6,264 nt of DNA from an uncultured Clostridia bacterium. Its GTDB lineage: Bacteria > Bacillota > Clostridia > Oscillospirales > Acutalibacteraceae. A program made the translations under genes and the position numbers. Shown one piece after another: positions 1 through 5,214 of the stretch. Where the stretch lies: positions 1 through 6,264 of the forward strand of contig CAMMKL010000128.1 of assembly GCA_946497265.1 (NCBI GenBank), given 5' to 3'. The notes under the pieces were generated by a model that worked only from the letters and a program-made list of their open reading frames with translations, searched no databases and was not told where the DNA came from. Each line of letters opens with the position of its first letter. Position 1 is the stretch's first letter.

Positions 1-266
1 ATATGCCGGTTCTCGGAATCGAACTCGTGCATTTTATCCAACCGGGTACGCGGCGCCACATATACCTCGCAGCCGATAATCGGCCGTATACCCTGTTTTT
101 TCGCTTCTTTATAAAAATCGATCACACCGTACATGTTGCCATGATCTGTAATCGCAATCGCCGTCTGCCCAAGCTCCTTGGCGCGCGCAATCAACTGCTT
201 AATGCGGCAAGCGCCGTCTAATAAACTGTATTCGCTATGAACATGCAAATGGACAAAACCGCTCAT
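1..266 (-). CDS. dnaE: DNA polymerase III subunit alpha, N-terminal PHP part (partial)
   Basis: This is the first 88 codons of the replicative DNA polymerase alpha subunit; the rest lies beyond the left edge. The visible part is the start of the PHP domain. It opens with an HLHVHSEYSLLDG block (residues 6-18), followed by TDHGNM (40-45) and GCEVYVAPR (65-73), the classic order of DnaE proteins. Residues H8, H10, D41, H42 and E67 match the positions that bind metal in PHP domains that are still active; E. coli DnaE has lost the first of these histidines. The start is ATG at 266, preceded by AGGAAGAGG with GAGG five bases away. It lies 74 bases downstream of the acetyltransferase gene with no visible terminator between. 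The identity is firm. Whether it is the main replicase or a second polymerase beside PolC cannot be told from this fragment. Confidence 0.95.
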   Translation of the reverse strand, partial: MSGFVHLHVHSEYSLLDGACRIKQLIARAKELGQTAIAITDHGNMYGVIDFYKEAKKQGIRPIIGCEVYVAPRTRLDKMHEFDSENRH

Positions 267-340
267 GGCCACCTCTTCCTTCGTCTTTCATTTTTGTGAA
301 ACAATCTATTCTATCCTATTTTTTCGAATGGCCGGTTTCG

Positions 341-847
341 CTATTCCTTTACCATAGCATACATCTTCATATCCAACACTACACCGTTTTTCACCGCGTT
401 TTTCCTCAATGTGCCCTCATATTGAAACCCGGCCTTCTCCAAAACACGGCAGGAGGCGGTATTGTAGGCAAACGGCTCTGCAAATATTCGGATGATATCG
501 GTATTTTGAAAAATATATTCGCACATTTGCTTTACGGCACTTGTCCCTATCCCCTTACCCCAAAAGGGTTCCGCCAGATAGTAGCCCATTTCCCCGGTAC
601 GAAAATGGATATTGTCTTTTCGGAATACACCGATGCTGCCGACCACGCGATCTTCAACCGTGATTGCAAATGCAAAGGTTCCATTTTTGTCTGCACCTAG
701 CATCGCCGCAATAAATTCTGTGGCGTCTTGTTCCGTATATGGAAAGGGCAGGCCATCCCTTAAATTTTGCAGGATATTCCGGTTGTTCAGCGTTACCGCT
801 AAGTCGCTTGCGTCTTCAATCCTCCAGTTTCTCAGGCTGCATTCCAT
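341..847 (-). CDS. GNAT family N-acetyltransferase, RimJ/RimL-like
   Basis: A 168-residue protein, the usual length for a single-domain GCN5-related N-acetyltransferase, which moves an acetyl group from acetyl-CoA to an amine. The N-terminal part has the LRNWRIEDASDL pattern typical of RimJ/RimL-like members. The core strand reads GEMGYYLAEPFWGKGIGTSA (85-104), where GKGIGT is the acetyl-CoA pyrophosphate loop. NTASCRVLEKAGFQYEG (129-145) is the following conserved helix and strand of this subfamily. Substrates in the subfamily include N-termini of ribosomal proteins, free amino acids, polyamines and drugs; nothing here picks one. ATG at 847 is the first possible start, because an in-frame TGA lies four codons upstream. 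The best ribosome site, AAGGG at 860-864, is 12 bases away, a little long. It sits between whiA and dnaE with 165 and 74 bases of flanking DNA, looser than its neighbours, so it may be a lineage-specific insertion. Confidence 0.9.
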   Translation of the reverse strand: MECSLRNWRIEDASDLAVTLNNRNILQNLRDGLPFPYTEQDATEFIAAMLGADKNGTFAFAITVEDRVVGSIGVFRKDNIHFRTGEMGYYLAEPFWGKGIGTSAVKQMCEYIFQNTDIIRIFAEPFAYNTASCRVLEKAGFQYEGTLRKNAVKNGVVLDMKMYAMVKE

Positions 848-938
848 TTTGGTCTTTCACCCTTCCCCTATTGAATGATATTTCTTACAGCTTTGTGACC
901 CACCTCATTACGACAGAAGTCATTAGCACATGCTATCA

Positions 939-960
939 AAATTCAATACCGTCTGAATTT
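939..960. repeat. 7-bp inverted repeat in the whiA-acetyltransferase gap
   Basis: AAATTCA at 939-945 and TGAATTT at 954-960 are perfect inverted copies separated by eight bases. The element lies about 50 bases after the whiA stop codon in an AT-rich stretch. It could be an operator-like dyad or a weak hairpin in the transcript; on the minus strand the second arm continues into one more T, far short of a convincing terminator. I found no good promoter for the acetyltransferase here. The rest of the 165-base gap shows nothing recognisable. Confidence 0.35.
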
Positions 961-1012
961 ATAGATCAGAAATATAACGCCTTTTCGCGCATAGCACTAT
1001 TTGTAGGTTAAA

Positions 1013-1945
1013 TTACCGTTTCTTTCCGTAATCAAAATCCGGGGCCTGTTCTTCCGCTATGGCCAACAGCCGCTTGAGACGGTGGTTCACTCCCGAACGG
1101 CTGATCGGTTCGCGGAGCTGCACGCCTAGTTCCCGCAGGGACAACTCCGGATTTTCCAGGCGCAATACCGCGATCTCCCGAAGCTCCTTCGGCAGGCTGT
1201 CCAGACCCTTTGTCTTTTGTATTTTCCGGATCGCTTCCAGCTGCAAAGCCGCGGCGGAAGCCGTTTTGCTGATGTTTGCCGTTTCAAAATTTGTGGTGCG
1301 GTTTACGTAATTGCGCACTTCTTTGACCATCTTCACCTGCATCAGTTCCATGGAAGCGCGGTGCGCTCCAATAAAGGTCAGCAGGTCGGTGATCTGTTCG
1401 CTGCCCTTTAGGTACACGACATAGGCGCCTTTTCGATTGGTTATTCCCGGTTCCATCTGCAATTCCTGCAGCCCTCTTAAGAACGCGGCTAGGTCTTCTG
1501 CAAGTTTCATATGGGCAACCGAAAACTCCATGTGATAATCCTTGCTGGGATCGGTAACGGCGCCGCAAGACAAAAAAGCGCCCCTCAGGAAAACGGCGGC
1601 ACCATCCGAAAGGTTCTGGTAATGGATGCGCAGGTTTACTTCCCTCCCGCTGTAACCAAACCGTTCAAGCAAACGCCGCCGGTCATTTTCGTCCGGTACC
1701 GTGACCGTAATCATCCCCCCTGCCCTCTTGCGGGAAAGCGTGGCCGTAACTTCGGCTATGCAGCCGCAACCGGTGATCAATTCCGCCAAAAGCTGGGATA
1801 CCACCCGGTTCTCTGTAGTAAAGGCAATGCTTTTCAGGGAAAAACTTCGTGCATAGAGGAGCATCCCGTAGACAAGGGCCTCCCGCTCGGCTTTTAAAAC
1901 CGGCAGGGCGCAAACTTCCTTTTTGGCATCGGATGAAAAAGACAC
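1013..1945 (-). CDS. whiA: DNA-binding protein WhiA
   Basis: A 310-residue protein with the full WhiA architecture: an N-terminal pair of domains related to LAGLIDADG homing endonucleases, without nuclease function in this family, and a C-terminal helix-turn-helix. The hallmark FLRGAFLSCGAV followed by YHMEF spans 119-141. A second conserved block runs from MVKEVRNYVNR (206-216) through TNFETANISKTA (218-229). The C-terminal HTH includes SLRELG (269-274) and ISRSGVNHRLKRL (281-293). In Streptomyces WhiA controls sporulation septation genes with WhiB; in Bacillus it affects division and chromosome segregation. The start is GTG at 1945 with a strong AGGAGG eight bases upstream, which overlaps the rapZ stop codon. 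The gene is 12 bases behind rapZ, so the two are co-transcribed and probably translationally coupled. The usual neighbours yvcK (before it) and crh (after it) are absent. Confidence 0.97.
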   Translation of the reverse strand: MSFSSDAKKEVCALPVLKAEREALVYGMLLYARSFSLKSIAFTTENRVVSQLLAELITGCGCIAEVTATLSRKRAGGMITVTVPDENDRRRLLERFGYSGREVNLRIHYQNLSDGAAVFLRGAFLSCGAVTDPSKDYHMEFSVAHMKLAEDLAAFLRGLQELQMEPGITNRKGAYVVYLKGSEQITDLLTFIGAHRASMELMQVKMVKEVRNYVNRTTNFETANISKTASAAALQLEAIRKIQKTKGLDSLPKELREIAVLRLENPELSLRELGVQLREPISRSGVNHRLKRLLAIAEEQAPDFDYGKKR

Positions 1946-1953
1946 GGCCTTCC

Positions 1954-1959
1954 CCTCCT
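1954..1959 (-). promoter_or_regulatory. whiA ribosome binding site overlapping the rapZ stop
   Basis: On the minus strand AGGAGG lies eight bases before the GTG start of whiA, and its first bases are shared with the TAG stop codon of rapZ (1958-1960). The ideal spacing supports the non-ATG start, and the overlap suggests that ribosomes finishing rapZ help initiate whiA. Confidence 0.8.
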
Positions 1960-2815
1960 ACTTTTGAATATCCCGATGCTGCACTCGGGCGCGCTGGCCG
2001 GATTCCAGCAAATGATTGTATAAAAGCTGTGCAAGCGCAACAGAGCGGTGCTTGCCTCCTGTACAGCCAATGGCCACCATAAGCTGGCTTTTCCCTTCGT
2101 TGCAGTAAAGGGGCAACATATAATCAATTAAGGCCAAAAAACGGCTGACAAAACCCTGGGTCTGTTCCCATTTCATCACATATTCGCGCACCGGTTCGTC
2201 AAGGCCGGTCAGGTATTTCAGTTCCTCCACATAATAAGGGTTGGGCAGGCAGCGCACGTCAAATACCAAGTCGGCCTCCGAGGGCGCGCCGTATTTAAAC
2301 CCGAAGGAAACGCAGTTGACCGTAAGGGCGGAAGAAGAGCGTTCCAAAAACAGGCCGGATATCCGCTCTTTGAGCTGTGCCGGGGAAAGCAACGTAGTGT
2401 CTATTATGTAATCGGAGCGTTCCCGCACAGGCTTTAATTTTTCCCGTTCCAGCTTCACGGCCCGTTCAATCGACCATTGGGTATATTCCGCCAACGGGTG
2501 CTTCCGCCTGGTTTCCTTATAGCGGCGCACCAGTTCCTCATCCTTGGCGTCCAGAAACAGAATCTTGTATCCCTGCTGTTCTGCCGACATCTTATCGAGC
2601 ACCTCAAAAAGGGAATCAAAGAAATCCCCGCCGCGGATATCCGTCACCACCGCTACCCGTTCCAGGCCGTCCTTTGCCTGCCGGCACAGTTCATAAAAGG
2701 TGGTTATCAGCTTTGGCGGTATGTTGTCAACACAATAAAATCCAATATCCTCCAACGCGTCGATTGCCCTGGATTTTCCCGCCCCGGATAACCCGGTCAC
2801 TATGATAAATTCCAT
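1958..2815 (-). CDS. rapZ: RNase adapter protein RapZ (YvcJ), nucleotide-binding
   Basis: A 285-residue P-loop protein of the RapZ/YvcJ family, matching the family length of about 285-295. The N-terminal Walker A is GLSGAGKS (8-15), followed by DIGFYCVDNIPP (23-34) and VVTDIRGGDFF (56-66). The C-terminal domain carries FGFKYGAPSEADLVFDVR (171-188), LPNPYY (190-195) and GCTGGKHRSV (250-259). In E. coli RapZ senses glucosamine-6-phosphate and presents the small RNA GlmZ to RNase E; in Bacillus YvcJ binds and hydrolyses nucleotides and affects competence. The RNA partners are not known to exist in Firmicutes, so the adapter role is not implied. I chose ATG at 2815 over an upstream in-frame ATG at 2863: it places M directly before the conserved EFIIVTG strand, has GAGAAGG four bases upstream, and avoids overlapping murB. 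It begins 22 bases after murB ends. Confidence 0.96.
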   Translation of the reverse strand: MEFIIVTGLSGAGKSRAIDALEDIGFYCVDNIPPKLITTFYELCRQAKDGLERVAVVTDIRGGDFFDSLFEVLDKMSAEQQGYKILFLDAKDEELVRRYKETRRKHPLAEYTQWSIERAVKLEREKLKPVRERSDYIIDTTLLSPAQLKERISGLFLERSSSALTVNCVSFGFKYGAPSEADLVFDVRCLPNPYYVEELKYLTGLDEPVREYVMKWEQTQGFVSRFLALIDYMLPLYCNEGKSQLMVAIGCTGGKHRSVALAQLLYNHLLESGQRARVQHRDIQK

Positions 2816-2819
2816 ATAA

Positions 2820-2826
2820 CCTTCTC
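2820..2826 (-). promoter_or_regulatory. rapZ ribosome binding site
   Basis: GAGAAGG on the minus strand, four bases before the ATG at 2815. It decides the rapZ start: the longer reading from 2863 would begin inside murB and add 16 residues that have no place in the family. Confidence 0.65.
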
Positions 2827-2837
2827 TACTCCCGATA

Positions 2838-3773
2838 TTAACAGAATTGAAGCGTGTTTGCATCGACAGCTTTTACCTCGCATTCCAGAGAAACGCCTGT
2901 TTCGCGCTTCACCGTTTCCTGGATAAAAGCGATCAGGGCGAGCACGTCGGTACAAGCGGCGTCTTTCTCATTGATGATGAAACCGGCGTGCTTCTCGCTC
3001 ACCCTCGCGCCGCCGATGCGTTTGCCTTTCAGGCCGCATTGTTGGATAAGCCCCCCGGCATAATAGCCTTCGGGCCGTTTGAACACGCTGCCGGCACTGG
3101 GGTATTCCAGCGGCTGCTTGTTTTTGCGGCGCTGCATGAAATCATCCATTTTTTCCTGGATTTCCCCGCTGAGCCCTTTTTTCAGCCGCAGGGTAATCCC
3201 CGTTATGACCGCGCCGTTCTTTGTGTATGCGCTTTTCCGGTACGAAAAGGCAAGCGCTTCCCCTTGTAGGATTCCCGGCCTGCCTTCCCGTGTGATATGG
3301 CGGCAGCTTTGCACGACATCTTTCATCTCCCCACCGTAAGCGCCTGCGTTCATATACGCCGCCCCGCCGGCAGATCCTGGGATTCCCCAGGCGAATTCCA
3401 GACCGGATAATACGTTTGCCTGTGCAAATTTGCATAAGCGGGCAAGGCTTACCCCGCAGCCGCATTCGATGACTTCCGGGTCGTCTGGGGATAGACGGAG
3501 TTCTTCAAATTGCCCGGAAAGGTGCAGCACTGCGCCGCGAAGCCCCTCATCGGGCACCAACAGGTTGGAACCCTTACCCAAAATCAAAAACGGGATGCGC
3601 TCCTCCCGGCATATCCGCAAAATCCCCGTCAGCGCTGCGCTTCCGCCCACCTCCAGGAAGCGGTCGGCCGGTCCGCCTATTTTAAAGCTGGTGTGGTTGC
3701 GCATTGGTTCTTCCTGCAAAACCGCGCAGCCAAAGCTGCGGGCCGTCTCATCCAATTGGTGATATCGATTCAT
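2838..3773 (-). CDS. murB: UDP-N-acetylmuramate dehydrogenase
   Basis: MurB is the cytoplasmic FAD enzyme that reduces UDP-GlcNAc-enolpyruvate with NADPH to UDP-MurNAc, the second committed step of peptidoglycan synthesis. The 311-residue length fits the shorter type II form common in Firmicutes. FAD-binding elements are NHTSFKIGGPAD (26-37), LGKGSNLL (65-72) and IPGSAGGAAYMNAGAYGGE (131-149). Catalytic residues are visible: R179 in FSYRKSAY, S229 in PSAGSVFKRP (the proton donor to the flavin-reduced intermediate) and E299 in LECEVKAV near the C-terminus. The YRKSAY stretch is typical of type II enzymes. The start is ATG at 3773 with GGAGGAG at 3778-3784, four bases upstream. murB lies 151 bases after hprK and 22 bases before rapZ. 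Nothing is truncated and all key residues are present. Confidence 0.98.
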   Translation of the reverse strand: MNRYHQLDETARSFGCAVLQEEPMRNHTSFKIGGPADRFLEVGGSAALTGILRICREERIPFLILGKGSNLLVPDEGLRGAVLHLSGQFEELRLSPDDPEVIECGCGVSLARLCKFAQANVLSGLEFAWGIPGSAGGAAYMNAGAYGGEMKDVVQSCRHITREGRPGILQGEALAFSYRKSAYTKNGAVITGITLRLKKGLSGEIQEKMDDFMQRRKNKQPLEYPSAGSVFKRPEGYYAGGLIQQCGLKGKRIGGARVSEKHAGFIINEKDAACTDVLALIAFIQETVKRETGVSLECEVKAVDANTLQFC

Positions 3774-3924
3774 TGGTCTCCTCCAATCGCCTGCTATATC
3801 CGCCGTGTTCCGTATGAAAACAGGAGCCGCCGCCCATTTTATGGCGTCGCGAAGTTTTCGATATCGTATACAAGGCTAAGGATGTTCCCTTCTAAAGATG
3901 TTATGCATAAGCAGAGGCGACACA
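3774..3924. other. hprK-murB intergenic gap, no recognisable gene
   Basis: This is the widest gap inside the minus-strand run. It holds the murB ribosome site, a 10-bp palindrome TTATGCATAA (3901-3910) and an 8-bp palindrome CGATATCG (3859-3866). I see no strong terminator and no promoter with a good match at both hexamers. A 30-codon reading frame from ATG at 3837 on the minus strand runs into the murB start but has no ribosome site. Confidence 0.5.
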
Positions 3925-4893
3925 TTACAAGTTCCAGTTCACCTTGTGGGTTGCTCCCCCGTCGTCGGAGGTGTAATCCATCCCTAAATTCTGCAAAAGC
4001 TCCATAGCGGCGTTATATCCCATCTTTTTCTGCCGGTTGTTCATGGCCGCTACTTCGATGATCACCGCAAGGTTGCGCCCCGGCTTAACCGGGATGGTAA
4101 GCACCGGTACCTTCAATCCCAGAATTTCTGTAAATTCGTTATCCATCCCCATACGGTCATAGACCTTCGAACTGTCCCAAATCTCCAGGTTAATGACCAT
4201 ATTAATTTTTTCGGTCAGCTTCACAGCGCCCATACCAAAAATGCGGCGGGCGTTGATAATACCGATGCCGCGCAGCTCTATAAAATGCCTGATATTTTCC
4301 GGAGCGGAACCCACCAGGGATTTTTTGGAAACGCGTCGGATTTCCACCGCGTCGTCGGCAATCAGGCGGTGGCCGCGCTTAATCAGCTCAATGGCGGTTT
4401 CGCTTTTGCCAACGCCGCTGTCGCCTACCAGGAGCAGGCCTTCCCCGTAAACCTCTACCAGCACGCCGTGGCGGGTGATGCGCGGCGCCAGCTCTACATT
4501 CATATAAGAAACCAATGCCGCCACCAGGCTGGAAGTGCTGTCGGCACTGCGCAGCATGGGCACGCCGAATTCCTTGGCCGCCGCCGTCATCTCGGCGTAT
4601 GGCTCCAGATTGCGTGTGATGATGACCGCCGGGGGCTTGTGCGCAAACAAAGCCCGCACGATTTGATTGCGTTCTTCTGCCGAAAAGCGGGCCAAAAAGG
4701 CATGTTCCGTCATACCGATCACTAAAATGCGGGTATTGTCGTAATAGTCAAAAAATCCGGTCAGTTCCAATCCCGGACGGCTTACCTCCCGGGAAGAAAT
4801 CAGAATCTGTTCGGTTTCTGTCGGCGTATACAATACGTCAAGCGTCAGTTCCGAAATAACATAAGACAGAGGCACCGTGAAAGTTGCCGCCAT
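3925..4893 (-). CDS. hprK: HPr kinase/phosphorylase
   Basis: HprK phosphorylates HPr of the sugar phosphotransferase system on Ser46 with ATP or pyrophosphate and also removes that phosphate, setting carbon catabolite repression through CcpA in Firmicutes. At 322 residues it is family-length. The N-terminal domain carries SRPGLELTGFFDYY (38-51). The kinase domain starts with RHGVLVEVYG (141-150), containing the conserved H142, then the Walker A GDSGVGKS (157-164) and ADDAVEI (179-185), whose aspartates match the catalytic pair. The family signature IELRGIGIINARRIFG (205-220) follows. All active-site motifs are intact. The start ATG at 4893 has GGATG seven bases upstream. It is the first gene of the minus-strand cluster and has a likely promoter about 180 bases upstream, leaving a long structured leader. 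The HPr partner gene is not in the window. Confidence 0.98.
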   Translation of the reverse strand: MAATFTVPLSYVISELTLDVLYTPTETEQILISSREVSRPGLELTGFFDYYDNTRILVIGMTEHAFLARFSAEERNQIVRALFAHKPPAVIITRNLEPYAEMTAAAKEFGVPMLRSADSTSSLVAALVSYMNVELAPRITRHGVLVEVYGEGLLLVGDSGVGKSETAIELIKRGHRLIADDAVEIRRVSKKSLVGSAPENIRHFIELRGIGIINARRIFGMGAVKLTEKINMVINLEIWDSSKVYDRMGMDNEFTEILGLKVPVLTIPVKPGRNLAVIIEVAAMNNRQKKMGYNAAMELLQNLGMDYTSDDGGATHKVNWNL

Positions 4894-4982
4894 ATTAACA
4901 CATCCATTCTTTTATCATTTTATACGTTACTCCGCAAAATCCCGTAAATCTTCATTGTTTTATCAAATACGGTCTAAACTGG

Positions 4983-5000
4983 CAGGCATTTTTATGCCTG
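4983..5000 (-). other. Leader hairpin 2 of hprK (7-bp perfect stem, 4-base loop)
   Basis: CAGGCAT and ATGCCTG form a perfect seven-pair stem around four identical bases (AAAA on the minus strand). No T-run follows on either strand, so it is not a rho-independent terminator. It lies about 90 bases before the hprK start in the predicted leader RNA, directly after a GC-rich segment containing CGCTAGGGG. Confidence 0.55.
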
Positions 5001-5025
5001 TACCCCTAGCGGTCGCCAACCCATA

Positions 5026-5056
5026 CGCATATCCGATTCTTGCACAACGATATGCG
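5026..5056 (-). other. Leader hairpin 1 of hprK (8-bp perfect stem, 15-base loop)
   Basis: CGCATATC at 5026-5033 and GATATGCG at 5049-5056 are perfect inverted copies with a 15-base loop. The element starts a few bases after the predicted hprK transcription start. It may be a 5' stabilising RNA stem or, as DNA, a dyad operator just downstream of the promoter. Confidence 0.5.
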
Positions 5057-5069
5057 CTGCGCTAAGGCT

Positions 5070-5098
5070 ATTATACCGCACATGTACTTAAGTTTAAA
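5070..5098 (-). promoter_or_regulatory. Predicted sigma-A-type promoter for hprK
   Basis: On the minus strand TTTAAA (5093-5098) and a consensus TATAAT (5070-5075) are separated by 17 bases. The -35 matches four of six consensus positions and the -10 all six. Transcription would begin near 5063, giving a leader of about 170 bases before the hprK ATG. It probably drives hprK and the genes behind it. Confidence 0.65.
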
Positions 5099-5132
5099 GG
5101 AAAAATTCAAAATAATTGCCGGGATCTTATGA

Positions 5133-5160
5133 TTGAACCCATAAAAAAATGTGATATAAT
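5133..5160 (+). promoter_or_regulatory. Predicted extended -10 promoter for the glycosyltransferase
   Basis: TTGAAC (5133-5138) and TATAAT (5155-5160) are 16 bases apart, and the -10 is preceded by TG one base away (TGATATAAT), the extended -10 form that gives strong sigma-A recognition. Transcription would begin near 5167, about 48 bases before the ATG at 5215. Confidence 0.75.
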
Positions 5161-5214
5161 GGTAGTAATTCACAAAGAAGGATAAAATTAATTTTTGACT
5201 AAAGGGTGTCTGCC

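Larger units (their letters stand above)
4894..5214. promoter_or_regulatory. Divergent control region between hprK and the glycosyltransferase
   Basis: This 321-base AT-rich stretch has no convincing gene. It contains back-to-back promoters: one for hprK on the minus strand (5070-5098) and one for the glycosyltransferase on the plus strand (5133-5160). The -35 boxes are about 34 bases apart, so the two may compete or share a regulator. The 170-base hprK leader carries two perfect hairpins. Reading frames that cross the region on either strand are not protein-like. Confidence 0.75.

Noticed and set aside
267..340. Terminator or dnaE promoter in the gap after the acetyltransferase.
   Set aside because: Only a four-pair stem (CGAA/TTCG) followed by A-rich sequence is present, and the TAGAAT-like -10 has no matching -35.
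296..700. 134-residue plus-strand frame opposite the acetyltransferase.
   Set aside because: It is the antisense shadow of a clearly recognised GNAT gene and contains no domain of its own.
2816..2863. Longer rapZ start at 2863 that would overlap the end of murB.
   Set aside because: The extra 16 residues do not match the family, which begins at the strand EFIIVTG, and the ATG at 2815 has its own ribosome site.
3748..3837. Small 30-codon minus-strand frame beginning MGGGSC just ahead of and into murB.
   Set aside because: It has no ribosome site and overlaps the murB start and its ribosome site; there is no sign of coding selection.
4919..4947. Second hprK promoter using TATAAA close to the gene.
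   Set aside because: No adequate -35 box lies 16-18 bases upstream (best is TTACGG/TTTACG), whereas the promoter at 5070-5098 is clearly better.
4978..5020. Possible ykkC-type (guanidine-I related) riboswitch, because the minus strand contains CTAGGGG followed by a hairpin.
   Set aside because: The other conserved blocks of that class (the GAGAG-like and GGGATAAAAGCCCGGGAGA-like segments) are absent, so the similarity is limited to a short string.
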